Assembly: GCA_946187975.1 (NCBI GenBank)
Contig: CAMHTE010000009.1
Span: forward strand, 1 to 37,534
From: an uncultured Bacteroidales bacterium
GTDB taxonomy: Bacteria > Bacteroidota > Bacteroidia > Bacteroidales > UBA932
Length of the DNA: 37,534 nt
Direction: 5' to 3'
Within the stretch, counting starts at the first letter, position 1. Every line of letters starts with the position of its first letter. The notes below the pieces were generated by a model that saw only the letters and a program-made list of their open reading frames with translations, had not been told where the DNA came from and did no database searches. The translations under genes and the position numbers were made by a program. Below, piece by piece: positions 15,282 through 24,999 of this stretch.

Positions 15282-16221
15282 TATTCATATTCAGTTTAAA
15301 AGCCATCGAGAACGTCACCATCGAATGGAAGCCCGCGCGCGAGGCCACTTCCATCACCCTTACGTGAGGATCGCTGTCCATCATCTGTGTGGCATACTGC
15401 ACCCTGTAATGGTTGACATACTGGCGGAAGTTCCTGCCGCTGTGCAGGTTTATAGCCCTGGACAGGTAGGCCTTATTACAGAACATGGCATCCGCAAGGG
15501 CGTCGAGACTGAAATCATAGTCGAGGAAAGGCTTCCGGTCATTCATGTAACGCTCAACCTTACGGTATATGCGCTCCAGCTGAAGCGCAGTGCCCGGATC
15601 CATCTCGGGATGGGCTTCCCATTCCGCTGAAATACGCCGTACCTCCGATTCCTTGCGCCTGCCGATAAAACAGGTCGCGCCCGAATACGCCCTTATATAC
15701 AACAGGACGAAGAGAACCCCTGCACACAGCGACACGAGGATGTCCGCAATGTGGCGCAACCCCAGTGGATCCGCGAGCAGATACAATACAAGCAGCGCCA
15801 TATAGGCCTTCAGGTAAAAAGCCAGAGCATCGTCCTCTACCTTGCACCATACGCCGTCCAGCCTGCACAGGGCACGCACGTTGCGATAGCGTCCGTACAA
15901 GCGCAGCATCCCGTACGCGACAGGTGCCAAGAGCAGAGGCAGCGCCATCACCATAATGGGCAATCCGAACAGGCCTGCAGTCAGTCGCGTCAGGATCAGC
16001 ACCGCGGCGGCCACGAATGCGCACACGAAGGAAAAACGTCCGTCCTCATAACTCAAGGGATACATCAGCAGCATGCATGCGCCCGCCAGTATATCCGGGC
16101 AGAGCGTCGTCAATGCGTTTCCAGAAGGGAACAATACCGTGTCCACAAAAATCATCAATACGATCAGCAGTCCGGGGGCGACTCTCATCGTTATTCGATA
16201 CGAAAAGACATTACTCATCAT
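15232..16221 (-). CDS. Membrane-anchored AraC-family transcriptional regulator
   Basis: A 329-residue protein. Residues about 14-180 contain five or six hydrophobic helices (for example GLLIVLMIFVDTVLF, FSFVCAFVAAAVLIL, PIMVMALPLLLAPVAYGML, YMALLVLYLLA, ILVSLCAGVLFVLLYI). A cytoplasmic linker and a C-terminal AraC-type double HTH follow from about 220: DYDFSLDALADAMFCNKAYLSRAI for the first helix pair and RVMEVASRAGFHSMVTFSMAFK plus the closing NITPGEYR for the second. A membrane sensor fused to an AraC output domain is a known Bacteroidota layout; the signal is unknown. The stop lies 50 bases inside the convergent pseudouridine synthase gene. The upstream leader has a CCACAC/GTGTGG inverted repeat (16252-16282). 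Confidence 0.88.
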   Translation of the reverse strand: MMSNVFSYRITMRVAPGLLIVLMIFVDTVLFPSGNALTTLCPDILAGACMLLMYPLSYEDGRFSFVCAFVAAAVLILTRLTAGLFGLPIMVMALPLLLAPVAYGMLRLYGRYRNVRALCRLDGVWCKVEDDALAFYLKAYMALLVLYLLADPLGLRHIADILVSLCAGVLFVLLYIRAYSGATCFIGRRKESEVRRISAEWEAHPEMDPGTALQLERIYRKVERYMNDRKPFLDYDFSLDALADAMFCNKAYLSRAINLHSGRNFRQYVNHYRVQYATQMMDSDPHVRVMEVASRAGFHSMVTFSMAFKLNMNITPGEYRAGLQVRRLQ

Positions 16222-16327
16222 TCGTCGGTTTTACGGCGCAATATACACTTTCCACACGAAAGCTATGGGGTAGCAAGTGTGGTAAAATTTGTTTTTTTAA
16301 GTTTTTGAATGAAATGATTTTACAACA

Positions 16328-17254
16328 TTACTTTTTGATTGTTTCAAAACCTTTACCGTACACACCTGTAACGGATGAAACAGACAAAAAAGCATCCGGG
16401 TCGATTGCCCTGATATAACGAAGCAGAATATTGAGGTCAGTCTTGCGGGTTATGACCATCAGCACCTCGGTATCGGACCTTGTGTACCAGCCCTTTCCGT
16501 TAAGGACGGTAACTCCACGGTGTAGATCGCGCGTGATGGCGTCGGCTATCTCGGAGTATTTTTTAGAAAGTATGAAAAGCTGTACGCTCTGGCGGGAACC
16601 CGCTATCACATAATCCAGCACGGTGCTGTTGATTACAATTAGTATGAAACCGTACACGACCGTGGTGAGTTTCTCAACCAGTGGCACCGACTGACCGTCC
16701 GCCGTGTACGAGGGAACCAGCAGCGAAGACAGGATAATCACCACGTCCATATAAAGGATGAGCCTGCCGGGCGACACGTTGTGATACTTGTTGACCATCA
16801 ACGCTATGATGTCCGTTCCTCCGGTGCTTCCTCCCACCGACATGGTAAGGCCTATGCCCACGCCAACCATGATACCACCCATGATGGTGCTCATCAGCTT
16901 GCCGTTGTCCAGAGCTATGGCCTGGATGAAGTCGGCCGGAATTACGGTCTGGAATACATTGAGCCCGACGGAAGCTATCACTATCGCATAGACCGTCTTG
17001 CCCCCGAATCCGAAGCCCAGTACGAACAACGCCGCGATGAGCAGTCCTGCATTAATTACAAAATAGGAATAACCCACCTTGATAAGGCCGTGGGTGGCAT
17101 ACTGGATAATGGCGGAGATACCGGTGACTCCCCCTCCGACGAGGTTGTTGGACACCAGGAAGATGCTCCATCCGAGCACGTACAAAAGGATACCGAAGGT
17201 GACCACGGCATACTCACGGACGGTTCCGAGCAGGGTTTTCTTAAGAATCGGCAT
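16328..17254 (-). CDS. YitT/DUF2179 family membrane protein, copy B
   Basis: A 308-residue YitT-family protein. The first about 210 residues hold five or six membrane helices (VVTFGILLYVLGWSIFLV, SYFVINAGLLIAALFVLGFGFG, the Gly-rich [26 protein letters not shown] split by a loop, and LTTVVYGFILIVIN). The C-terminal about 80 residues form the soluble DUF2179 domain ending in PDAFLSVSSVTGVYGKGF. The transport substrate of the family is not established. It overlaps the preceding YitT gene by 14 bases and shares its domain order and signature loops, so the pair arose by tandem duplication or works as a heteromer. It is last in the run from leuS. No clear terminator is seen before 16260. Confidence 0.9.
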   Translation of the reverse strand: MPILKKTLLGTVREYAVVTFGILLYVLGWSIFLVSNNLVGGGVTGISAIIQYATHGLIKVGYSYFVINAGLLIAALFVLGFGFGGKTVYAIVIASVGLNVFQTVIPADFIQAIALDNGKLMSTIMGGIMVGVGIGLTMSVGGSTGGTDIIALMVNKYHNVSPGRLILYMDVVIILSSLLVPSYTADGQSVPLVEKLTTVVYGFILIVINSTVLDYVIAGSRQSVQLFILSKKYSEIADAITRDLHRGVTVLNGKGWYTRSDTEVLMVITRKTDLNILLRYIRAIDPDAFLSVSSVTGVYGKGFETIKK

Positions 17255-18164
17255 TATTCTTCCTCCTTTTGGATATACCCGCCTTTATCTCCTCGAAGCC
17301 TTCGCCGTAAACGCTACCGACCTTGGTAACGGACATAAAGGCCTTTGGATCCAGGTCTTTGATAACTCGTGTGACTTCAGGCAACTCGTTGCGACGCATC
17401 AGCAGAAGCAGCACGTCCTTCTCCTTCTTCGTGTACCATCCCATAGCCTTAAGAACGGTCACTCCGCGTTCCATCTTCTCAATAATGTAATCCGCAATAT
17501 CCTTCTGCCGCGAAGAGAAGACCATAAGCTGTATGGTCCCGCGGTCCCCAACGACCACGTAATCGATTACGAAGGCGAAGGTTACCATCATCAGGAAACC
17601 GTAAACCATGTCGCCGAAACTCTTGTCCGGGAGAAGGGCGATGGAACTGATGATGATGAGGTCGGTGATGAAGAAAAGGCGGCTGAGCGATACCGGCCAG
17701 TATTTATTGACGATCAGGGCCACGATATCGGTACCTCCGGTGCTGCCTCCCTTGCGAATGGAGAGTCCCACACCCACAGCCTCCAGCACGCCGGCGATGA
17801 TGGGAATCATGACCTTTTCCGGCACATAAAGGAAATGCCCCGGAAGTGCCTGCATCCACTCTAAATTAGCGAACAGCTTGAGCAACAGGGCATTAAGTCC
17901 GATGCAGTAAAGCGTCCGGAAACCGAATCCTATTCCAAACACCACGACCGCAAGCACTATTATGGCTGCGTTAATGACTATATAGGAATAGGAAGCCATG
18001 ATGACTCCTCCCGTTGCGAACTCAATGACCGCGCAGAGACCCATAAGGCCCCCTGCTGACATACCGTTCGGAATCATGAAGCACTCCCAGGCGATGGTGA
18101 AGATAACCATCGCCAAAGACATCACAAGATAATCCTTAAGGGTGGAGATTATTTTTCCTTTCAT
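17241..18164 (-). CDS. YitT/DUF2179 family membrane protein, copy A
   Basis: A 307-residue YitT-family protein with the same layout as its neighbour: N-terminal membrane helices ([41 protein letters not shown]), the family loop [19 protein letters not shown], then a DUF2179 domain with [22 protein letters not shown] and the closing [19 protein letters not shown]. Its ATG overlaps the leuS stop in ATGA, and its last 14 bases overlap the next YitT start, so all three are translationally coupled. The tail after the DUF2179 domain is basic ([14 protein letters not shown]). The pairing with leuS says little about function. Confidence 0.9.
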   Translation of the reverse strand: MKGKIISTLKDYLVMSLAMVIFTIAWECFMIPNGMSAGGLMGLCAVIEFATGGVIMASYSYIVINAAIIVLAVVVFGIGFGFRTLYCIGLNALLLKLFANLEWMQALPGHFLYVPEKVMIPIIAGVLEAVGVGLSIRKGGSTGGTDIVALIVNKYWPVSLSRLFFITDLIIISSIALLPDKSFGDMVYGFLMMVTFAFVIDYVVVGDRGTIQLMVFSSRQKDIADYIIEKMERGVTVLKAMGWYTKKEKDVLLLLMRRNELPEVTRVIKDLDPKAFMSVTKVGSVYGEGFEEIKAGISKRRKNNADS

Positions 18165-20893
18165 TTCAACACGACGTTTACTATTCTTCCGGGAACGACT
18201 ATAACCTTGACTATCGACTGCCCGCCGACGTACTTTGCAGTCTGTTCCATAGCCCTCACCGCAGCCTCGACCTCAGCCGGGGAAGCAGCCTTGGGCATGT
18301 CGACCGTGAAGCGGGTCTTTCCGTTGAACGAAACAGGGTAGGTTACGCTGTCTTCAACGGTGTAGGATGCCACATACTCGGGGAAGCTCGCATCGACAAC
18401 ACTCCCCTCGTGCCCGAGAGCATGCCAGAGTTCTTCCGCGATGTGAGGCGCGAAGGGACTGAGCAGTACCACGAGCGGCTCCAGAATCTGACGGGAAGTG
18501 CACTTCTGGTCGGAAAGCTCACCAAGCGCAATCATGAACGCGCTGATGGTGGTATTGTATGAGAAATTCTCTATGTCTTCCTGCTCCTTGCCGATAAGTT
18601 TGTGCAGGGACTTGAGCGAAGCGGGCGAAGGCACGGAATCATCAACCAGGAATTTATCCCTGTCGTAGAAGAGCCTCCAGAACTTGCGCAGGAAGCGGTT
18701 GACGCCGTCTATTCCCTTGGTATCCCAGGGCTTACTCTGCTCCACAGGACCCAGGAACATCTCATAAAGACGCAGGGTATCGGCTCCATAGTTATCGCAG
18801 ATATCGTCGGGATTAACCACGTTGTACATGCTCTTGCTCATCTTCTCGACAGCCCATCCGCAGATATACTCTCCGTTTTCGAGAACGAACTCGGCGTCGT
18901 GGAATTCGGGTCTCCATGCACGGAAGCCGTCCAGATCGAGCCTGTCCGCACGCACAAGGCTGATATCCACATGGATCTCGGTGGTTTCGTATTTATCCTT
19001 GAGCCCGTACGACACGAAGGTATTGGTGCCGACTATGCGGTACACGAAACTGGAGCGTCCCTGAATCATTCCCTGGTTTATGAGTTTGCGGAAAGGTTCG
19101 TCTTCGCAGACGTAACCGAGGTCGTAAAGGAACTTGTTCCAGAAGCGAGAGTAGATGAGATGCCCGGTGGCATGCTCGGTTCCGCCCACATAAAGGTCCA
19201 CATTACGCCAGTAAGCGTCCGCCTTTTCGCTCACAAGAGCTTCGTCGTTGTGAGGGTCCATGTACCTGAGGTAGTATGCGCTCGATCCGGCGAAGCCGGG
19301 CATGGTACTGGTTTCGAGCGGCCAACCCTTGTATGTCCAGTCTTTCGCACGGGAGAGGGGCGCTTCCCCGCCCTGGGACTTGAACGAACTGATTTCCGGA
19401 AGCTCCAGAGGGAGGTCCTTTTCATCCACTGGAGTGGGAATGCCGTCCTTGTAATAGATGGGGAAAGGCTCTCCCCAGTAACGCTGGCGAGAGAAAATGG
19501 CGTCGCGAAGACGGTAGTTCGTCTTGCGGCGTCCCAGCCCGTGGGCCTCAACATAATCCTTGGCGGCCTCTATGGCATCCTTTACGTCCATACCGTTGAG
19601 GAAACCTGAGTTTATCATCTTACCTTCCTTGGCGTCGAAGCTGTGTTCGCTCACGTCCGCACCCTCTATCAGAGGTATGATGGGAAGGCCGAACTTTTTG
19701 GCGAAGGCATAGTCGCGGCTGTCGTGCGCAGGCACCGCCATGATTGCCCCGGTTCCGTAACCGGCAAGCACATATTCCGATATCCAGATGGGTATCTTTT
19801 CCCCGGTAAGGGGGTTGATTCCGTATGAACCGGAGAAAACGCCCGTGACGCTGCGTGTTTCGGAAATGCGCTCACGCTCCGTCTTGCGGCGGACCTCCTT
19901 CACATAGGCTTCCACGGCCTCCTTGCGATCGGGAGTGGTAAGTTCGTCCACCAGGTCGCTCTCCGGAGCCAGAACCATGAAGGTAACCCCGAAGACGGTA
20001 TCGGCCCGGGTCGTAAAGATGGTTATCGGTTTGTGGACATCGCCACAGACGGTATCGAATACCATCTCGGTACCCTCACTGCGACCTATCCAGTTGCGCT
20101 GCATCTCCTTCAGGGAGTCGGTCCAGTCCAGACGCTCCAGGCTCTCCAGCAGGCGCCCGGCATAAGCCGATACGCGGAGCTGCCACTGTGTCATCTTCTT
20201 CTGTTCGACAGGGAATCCCCCACGGACGGAAAGTCCGTCCTTGACCTCGTCGTTGGCAAGTACGGTTCCAAGCCCTTCGCACCAGTTGACGGATGTCTCG
20301 CCCTGATAGGCTATGCGGTAGCGCATCAGGATATCCGACTTTTCCTTTTCGGATGCCGACTTCCATTCCTCGGGAGTGACTCCGTCGTAACCTTCGGTTT
20401 CGAAGCGGTGTATAAGCTCTTCGATGGGACGTGCCTTGTCCTGCTGAGGATCATACCAGCTTCCGAACATCTTGAGAAAGGCCCACTGCGTCCACTTGTA
20501 ATAATCGGGATCGCAGGTGCGGAATGAACGGTCCCAGTCGAAAGAGAATCCTATCCTGTCGAGCTGGCTGCGATAACGCGCCACGTTTGCCGCAGTCGTC
20601 TTTTCCGGGTGCTGGCCGGTCTGGATAGCATATTGTTCCGCGGGCAGGCCGAAGGCGTCGTAACCCATGGGATGAAGCACATTGAAGCCCTTCAGACGCT
20701 TGTACCGCGCATAAATGTCGCTTGCAATGTAACCCAGGGGGTGACCTACGTGAAGTCCCGCGCCGGAAGGGTACGGGAACATATCCAGAACATAATACTT
20801 GGGCTTGGAAGGATCTTCCACAGTTTTGTAAACCTTGTTGTCAGCCCACCACTTCTGCCACCTCTGCTCAATGGCCCGGAAATCGTAATCCAT
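18161..20893 (-). CDS. leuS: Leucyl-tRNA synthetase
   Basis: A 910-residue class I synthetase that charges tRNA-Leu. The HIGH-type motif is HVGH at 48-51 and KMSKS is at 684-688. The CP1 editing domain is present, with the threonine-rich TTRADTVFG and the aspartate-containing [10 protein letters not shown] lineage-type insertion precedes KMSKS (about 595-680). The C-terminal anticodon-binding and small beta domain (ending [13 protein letters not shown]) is intact. The start matches the family ([16 protein letters not shown]). It begins 6 bases after the M28-TonB gene and ends overlapping the first YitT gene, so it sits in the middle of a long co-oriented run without its own visible promoter. 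Confidence 0.97.
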   Translation of the reverse strand: MDYDFRAIEQRWQKWWADNKVYKTVEDPSKPKYYVLDMFPYPSGAGLHVGHPLGYIASDIYARYKRLKGFNVLHPMGYDAFGLPAEQYAIQTGQHPEKTTAANVARYRSQLDRIGFSFDWDRSFRTCDPDYYKWTQWAFLKMFGSWYDPQQDKARPIEELIHRFETEGYDGVTPEEWKSASEKEKSDILMRYRIAYQGETSVNWCEGLGTVLANDEVKDGLSVRGGFPVEQKKMTQWQLRVSAYAGRLLESLERLDWTDSLKEMQRNWIGRSEGTEMVFDTVCGDVHKPITIFTTRADTVFGVTFMVLAPESDLVDELTTPDRKEAVEAYVKEVRRKTERERISETRSVTGVFSGSYGINPLTGEKIPIWISEYVLAGYGTGAIMAVPAHDSRDYAFAKKFGLPIIPLIEGADVSEHSFDAKEGKMINSGFLNGMDVKDAIEAAKDYVEAHGLGRRKTNYRLRDAIFSRQRYWGEPFPIYYKDGIPTPVDEKDLPLELPEISSFKSQGGEAPLSRAKDWTYKGWPLETSTMPGFAGSSAYYLRYMDPHNDEALVSEKADAYWRNVDLYVGGTEHATGHLIYSRFWNKFLYDLGYVCEDEPFRKLINQGMIQGRSSFVYRIVGTNTFVSYGLKDKYETTEIHVDISLVRADRLDLDGFRAWRPEFHDAEFVLENGEYICGWAVEKMSKSMYNVVNPDDICDNYGADTLRLYEMFLGPVEQSKPWDTKGIDGVNRFLRKFWRLFYDRDKFLVDDSVPSPASLKSLHKLIGKEQEDIENFSYNTTISAFMIALGELSDQKCTSRQILEPLVVLLSPFAPHIAEELWHALGHEGSVVDASFPEYVASYTVEDSVTYPVSFNGKTRFTVDMPKAASPAEVEAAVRAMEQTAKYVGGQSIVKVIVVPGRIVNVVLK

Positions 20894-20899
20894 ATATCG

Positions 20900-22114
20900 T
20901 TATTTCTTTTTCTTCAGTCGGAACTCGACGTACAGCGACAGCTCACTGCGAACCTTGCGCCCTTCGACGCGGCCAGGCTTCCAGTCGGGTGAAGCCTCTA
21001 TCACCCTCACCGCCTCCGCGTCCAGCAGCGGATGCACTCCCTTTACTACCGAAACATCGGTAACCTTTCCCTCCTCGTCGATCACGAAATTCACAAGGAC
21101 CTTGCCCTGGATACCGTTCTCGACAGCTGCAGAAGGATATTTCATATAAACGTACACCCAGCGCACAAGGAAACTGCGCGGATCTGAACTTCCGAAGAAC
21201 GTAGGCTTGGTATCGCAGTCCTGGAACGGCACGGTCTCACCGTGTATCTGCCTCTTCGCATCCTCCATGGGATCGAAGGCTGGAGCCTCGGAAGCCGAAG
21301 CCAGAGACATTACGAAATTGCATATATACTCGGTCTGCCTCGCGATCTCGCCATATTCCACTGCATCCGTCGCAGGACGCGAGGACCATCCCGGACCTGC
21401 AGTCGTAAAGAAGACGGACGGTATGCCCTTTCCATAGAACGAACGGTGTTCCGAGGGGGCAGGTTCCGATGTAACCAGTTCCGGACGTGCAGGCTGGAGG
21501 GTGGAGTTAAGGGCTTCGACCATCCTGTTGAGGTCAGCATTTGAAGCCGTATAAGCACGGAATCCGGTAGAAGGCGAACTGAAGAGATCGAGATTCACCA
21601 TGGCATCGACGCAGTCACCGGCCGTAAACGCACGGTTGATGAAGTACCACGAACCCGCGTTGGTCTCGGATGAGCCTCCGAAGGCTGCCAGGACGACAGA
21701 CCGCCTGAGAAGGGCACTGTTGGTCGAGAGCCTGCGGGAGAGTTCCAGAAGCACTGCAAGCCCTTCGGCATTGCCGGCATCCATACGGGCGCCTACGACG
21801 ATATATCTGTCCTTGAGGCTGCGGTCATAACCGGAGATGCATCCGCATACGTTGCGGAAAACAGCCGTATCGCCACTGCTGCGGCGTATCCCGAAAGAAC
21901 GGTAGTCGGCTCCGTCGAACATGTCGGGGCCGGCCTGTCTCAAAACGGAATCGATATAATCAGCGAGGATGTCCGGCGAAGCGGCAGCGCGGATTGCAGC
22001 TGCGTCCTGTCTGATACGCAGCGCATCCTCCCCCTCATACAGTTCGGCATAACCCTGTGCGGAAGCCGCAAAGGGAAGAAGAACCATAAATATCAGCAGC
22101 AGCCTTTTAACCAT
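20900..22114 (-). CDS. M28 peptidase-like protein (metal ligands missing) fused to TonB C-terminal domain
   Basis: A 404-residue exported protein. The signal peptide is MVKRLLLIFMVLLPFAASA, cleaved near residue 19-21. Residues about 30-270 follow the M28 aminopeptidase fold (RYIVVGARMDA, AEGLAVLLELSRRL, VVLAAFGGSSETNAGS, AMVNLDL, SEHRSFYGKGIPSVFFTT). Several expected zinc or catalytic residues are changed: the first His is Arg110, the ADDN aspartate segment is lost around 113-116, the EE pair reads SE (149-150), and the final His position reads Ser/Arg (245-246). Residues about 315-400 are a TonB C-terminal domain (MKYPSAAVENGIQGKVLVNF to ELSLYVEFRL). No N-terminal anchor remains after cleavage, so it is not a standard energy transducer. 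It lies 4 bases after the SPOR gene and 6 before leuS. Confidence 0.85.
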   Translation of the reverse strand: MVKRLLLIFMVLLPFAASAQGYAELYEGEDALRIRQDAAAIRAAASPDILADYIDSVLRQAGPDMFDGADYRSFGIRRSSGDTAVFRNVCGCISGYDRSLKDRYIVVGARMDAGNAEGLAVLLELSRRLSTNSALLRRSVVLAAFGGSSETNAGSWYFINRAFTAGDCVDAMVNLDLFSSPSTGFRAYTASNADLNRMVEALNSTLQPARPELVTSEPAPSEHRSFYGKGIPSVFFTTAGPGWSSRPATDAVEYGEIARQTEYICNFVMSLASASEAPAFDPMEDAKRQIHGETVPFQDCDTKPTFFGSSDPRSFLVRWVYVYMKYPSAAVENGIQGKVLVNFVIDEEGKVTDVSVVKGVHPLLDAEAVRVIEASPDWKPGRVEGRKVRSELSLYVEFRLKKKK

Positions 22115-22118
22115 CCTG

Positions 22119-22634
22119 TTATTCGTTCACAAGTATCCACACGTCCTTGGGGCAGAAAGCCTCGGCCTTTACCTTCTGGAGGGCTTCCCACATCTTCTCG
22201 AGGGAATCCTCTCCGCTGACACCCACCGCGGTGAATCCGTTTCCGTAGGGTATCCGTACTACCTCGTAACCCTTGTCGGCAATACGGGACGCGAGCCAGG
22301 CGGCGTTGTCGGCATTCGCGAAAGCTCCCGCCATGATGTAATAGCGGTGCTTGAGCCCGGATGCCGTAGCTCCCCTCAGGCTGCCCAGATCCAGGAACAT
22401 CTCTCCGCTCTGGCGTATGCGGTCCAGCATTTCCAGGGAATCGGCCAGGGCCTTCTCCACGAGTTTGAGCGAATCAAGCCTGGCCTGGTAGGCCTCCTGC
22501 TCGAGGCGTATCACTTCGCGCTTGGCCTCGATATCCTTCGAGGTAGGTCTGCCGGCGAGACGGCGGAACGCATCGCACGAACCCAGCAGCAGGACCGAGA
22601 CCGTAAGGGCGCATATGATGAGGGGACGTGTCAT
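22119..22634 (-). CDS. SPOR-domain lipoprotein
   Basis: A 171-residue lipoprotein. The signal ends in lipobox LLGSC with the acylated Cys at residue 20. Residues about 30-77 are charged and helical (SKDIEAKREVIRLEQEAYQ and onward), probably a coiled coil. The C-terminal about 80 residues form a SPOR-type fold (YYIMAGAFANADNAAWLASR, GYEVVRIPYGNGFTAVGV), which in other proteins binds denuded peptidoglycan glycans at division sites. The frame opens earlier (22676), but MTRPLIIC gives the lipoprotein signal and the -7 box lies just upstream. The stop is 4 bases before the M28-TonB start, so these two envelope proteins are co-expressed. Confidence 0.88.
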   Translation of the reverse strand: MTRPLIICALTVSVLLLGSCDAFRRLAGRPTSKDIEAKREVIRLEQEAYQARLDSLKLVEKALADSLEMLDRIRQSGEMFLDLGSLRGATASGLKHRYYIMAGAFANADNAAWLASRIADKGYEVVRIPYGNGFTAVGVSGEDSLEKMWEALQKVKAEAFCPKDVWILVNE

Positions 22635-22640
22635 AATCTG

Positions 22641-22648
22641 CAAATTTA
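22641..22648 (-). promoter_or_regulatory. -7 promoter element for the SPOR gene and genes downstream
   Basis: TAAATTTG on the minus strand, a perfect TAnnTTTG box, lies between the phoH stop and the SPOR ATG and ends 6 bases before that ATG. A TTTTG is present 25 bases upstream, too far for the usual 19-21 spacing. The transcript would have a very short leader. Confidence 0.55.
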
Positions 22649-22659
22649 ATAAAAAACGG

Positions 22660-23598
22660 CTATTCCGCGCTTTCAAAAGCCTTTACTATTTTACTCACAA
22701 GAGGGTGACGGACTATGTCGGCGGCATCGAAGCGTATGGTCTCCACTCCCCTTAATCCCCCGATTAAATCTATCCCCCGAAGCAAGCCCGAATCCTCCTT
22801 GTGCGGAAGGTCCACCTGGGTGGCGTCGCCGGTTACTATGAACTTGGCGTAGGAGCCCATGCGCGTGAGGAACATCTTCAGCTGCCCCAGATTGGTATTC
22901 TGCGCCTCGTCCAGTATCACGCATGCACGGTCGAGGGTACGGCCACGCATATAAGCCAGAGGGGCAATCTGGATAGTGCCGGAAGCCATGAAGTCCTGCA
23001 GTTTCTTTGCCGGAATCATGTCGCCCAGGGCATCGTAGAGGGGCTGTAGATAGGGATCCAGTTTGTCCTTGAGATCTCCGGGAAGGAAGCCCAGCCTTTC
23101 CCCCGCCTCAACGGCGGGACGGGTGAGTATTATCCGGCGTATCTCCCTGTTCTTGAGGGCGCGCACCGCGAGGGCTATTGCTATATATGTCTTTCCGGTT
23201 CCCGCAGGCCCGACGGCAAAGACCAGGTCGTTATTGAAATAGGCCTTCACCATCTTCTCCTGATTGGCGTTGCGGGCGCGTATGGGACGGCCGTCAGTCG
23301 TATGGACTATGATGGCGTTGCCGTGTTCGGCGAGGGTCCTGGAAGTGTCGCTCCCGGTAAAGATGTCCTCGACATCATAAACCGTCAGGTTAAGCTTACG
23401 GTGCCTGAGGCCCACAAGCTGCTCGAAGCGGCGCTCGAAATCCTCTATCTGCTCCTGTTCCCCCTCAAGTATTATGTCCGTTCCGCGGTCGCTGACCTTC
23501 AGGGCCGGATAATACGTGCAGAACTCGTTGAGTATGCGGTTGCCGGCCCCGAGTATTTCCACGGGGTCCGTTGCATTGAGTCTTATGGTCTTTTTCAT
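22660..23598 (-). CDS. PhoH-family ATPase
   Basis: A 312-residue PhoH/YbeZ-type P-loop protein. An N-terminal KH-like region (ATDPVEILGAGNRILNEF) is followed by the ATPase with Walker A GPAGTGKT near 131-138 and Walker B VILDEAQN near 232-239, plus TRPAVEAGERLGFLPGD between them. The family is linked to RNA metabolism and ribosome-related processes, often beside YbeY, which is not seen here. The start MKKTIRL (23598) is preferred over the longer frame to 23646, which would place coding sequence across a hairpin. That hairpin (23608-23637) sits 9 bases upstream of the start. Confidence 0.93.
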   Translation of the reverse strand: MKKTIRLNATDPVEILGAGNRILNEFCTYYPALKVSDRGTDIILEGEQEQIEDFERRFEQLVGLRHRKLNLTVYDVEDIFTGSDTSRTLAEHGNAIIVHTTDGRPIRARNANQEKMVKAYFNNDLVFAVGPAGTGKTYIAIALAVRALKNREIRRIILTRPAVEAGERLGFLPGDLKDKLDPYLQPLYDALGDMIPAKKLQDFMASGTIQIAPLAYMRGRTLDRACVILDEAQNTNLGQLKMFLTRMGSYAKFIVTGDATQVDLPHKEDSGLLRGIDLIGGLRGVETIRFDAADIVRHPLVSKIVKAFESAE

Positions 23599-23607
23599 AG
23601 AGCAAAA

Positions 23608-23637
23608 TGCACCGTGTCCGAAGAATCGGCCGGTGCA
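23608..23637 (-). terminator. Hairpin with short T-tract between TPR gene and phoH
   Basis: On the minus strand, TGCACCG and CGGTGCA (7 bp) enclose CCGA-TTCT-TCGG, a second 4-bp stem, and are followed by TTTTGC. It may end TPR-gene transcription or attenuate read-through into phoH, whose ATG is only 9 bases beyond. Confidence 0.55.
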
Positions 23638-23665
23638 AAAAGTCATGGAAGGATGGTTGGCACGC

Positions 23666-24988
23666 TCAGTTTCCTGCGGCTATGGCACTATACTTTTCGT
23701 ACTTGGCCTGATACTCAGGATCGGTACGGAAACGGAAACAGGCGTTCTTGAGGTACTCGGCCACGCTGGTGCGTATGCTGTTGTCCTTGGTAATCTCGAC
23801 AACCTTCTCGAAAGGAATGATGCAGGCCTTGAGGTTCTCCTCGAACTCCGATACCAGGGCCATGTACTTGGTGTCGTCCATCTCGTAGGAAGCCTTTTCC
23901 TGCAGGTCTACCGCACGGTTGTAGAGATAAACACCCTTGCCGATGTAGCCGAATTCATATTCAGGATTGATCTCAGAGCACTTGTCATAGGCGGCGAAGG
24001 CCTCTTCCACCTGAGGAGGATCCATCTTGAGACGGATGTCACCTTCCACATACCAGAGCGAAGCGTTGGTGGGCTCGTTCTGCTTGGCTACGTCCAGGAG
24101 CTCGAAGAGCCTGTCGGTGCCGGTACCGGCGGTGATGTAGTAATTGATGAGACCTACCAGGATGCTCTGGCTCTTGGGGAACATCACGAAGCCGTCCTCC
24201 AGATATTTGACGGAGGCTTCCTTGTCGCCCTTCTTATCGGCTATCTCGGAAAGCTTTGCGAACACTTCCCCGTCCTCGGCATAATATCCGAGTTCGGCGC
24301 AGCGGTCGAACATTACCTTGGACCTGTCGATGTCGTTGACCATCCATGCGGTAAGGCCGGCATTGTAGATGGAGTTGGAGTCGATCGCGGCCTTGGGCTC
24401 GGCGGCACTTGCCTCGGCGGCAAGTTCGAAGTACTTTGAAGCCAGGGCGAAATCGCCGAGAGTATAGGCGTTGTAGGCGTCGTCGACAAAGTGCTGCTGG
24501 ATTATCTCCTCTGCAGCGATGATATCCTTGGTCTTCTTGTGGTTGACGTCCTTCTCATAAGCCATCTTGTATGCATCGAGCGCAAGTTGGAGTGCGTCTT
24601 CGATAACAGGCTTGGTGATGACTATCATCTGGAGCTGACCGTTGGGATTGAAGTAATAGTCGGCGGTGGGATAGTGCATAAGGGCGAAAACGCTGCCGGA
24701 AATCTCAACGGCTCCGGCATCTTCGCCTTTGACCTTACCCATGACTATCTGGAGTTCGGGCTTGGTAGCTCCGATCCATCCGTTACCCTGGGCTGCATTA
24801 TATGCATCGCAGTAGGCCTGGCCAAGCTTGATCCACGTTACGGGGTTGGCCGCCTTCTTGGGGTTCTCGGTGGCCGCCTTGGCGGACTGCACCTGTGCCT
24901 TTGCCGAATCAGGGGTCTTTACCGCCTGCTGGGCTCCGGCGAACTGGAACGCTGCAAGGAGCGCAATTGCCAAAATAATTCTTTTCAT
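23666..24988 (-). CDS. Exported tetratricopeptide-repeat protein
   Basis: A 440-residue protein with a Sec signal peptide (MKRIILAIALLAAFQFAGA, cleavage before QQ). An Ala/Lys-rich linker runs from 20 to 48. The rest is alpha-helical with degenerate TPR-like pairs (for example DDAYNAYTLGDFALASKYFELAAEA, AKLSEIADKKGDKEASVKYLEDG, ASLWYVEGDIRLKMD, AFAAYDKCSEINPEYEFGYIGKGV). No catalytic motif is seen, so a periplasmic scaffold role is likely. It starts 11 bases after the gyrA stop and is probably co-transcribed with it. As far as I recall, a TPR gene after gyrA occurs in other Bacteroidales. The hairpin at 23608 lies 29 bases after its stop. Confidence 0.85.
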   Translation of the reverse strand: MKRIILAIALLAAFQFAGAQQAVKTPDSAKAQVQSAKAATENPKKAANPVTWIKLGQAYCDAYNAAQGNGWIGATKPELQIVMGKVKGEDAGAVEISGSVFALMHYPTADYYFNPNGQLQMIVITKPVIEDALQLALDAYKMAYEKDVNHKKTKDIIAAEEIIQQHFVDDAYNAYTLGDFALASKYFELAAEASAAEPKAAIDSNSIYNAGLTAWMVNDIDRSKVMFDRCAELGYYAEDGEVFAKLSEIADKKGDKEASVKYLEDGFVMFPKSQSILVGLINYYITAGTGTDRLFELLDVAKQNEPTNASLWYVEGDIRLKMDPPQVEEAFAAYDKCSEINPEYEFGYIGKGVYLYNRAVDLQEKASYEMDDTKYMALVSEFEENLKACIIPFEKVVEITKDNSIRTSVAEYLKNACFRFRTDPEYQAKYEKYSAIAAGN

Positions 24989-24999
24989 ATCAAAAAATT

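Noticed and set aside
16245..16282. CCACAC/GTGTGG and ACACTT/AAGTGT inverted repeats upstream of the AraC gene as an operator
   Set aside because: The arms are only 6 bp and widely spaced; chance occurrence is likely, so it is not listed as a feature.
18602..19609. Long plus-strand frames antisense to leuS, gyrA and fba
   Set aside because: All are shadows of strongly supported minus-strand genes with full catalytic motifs.
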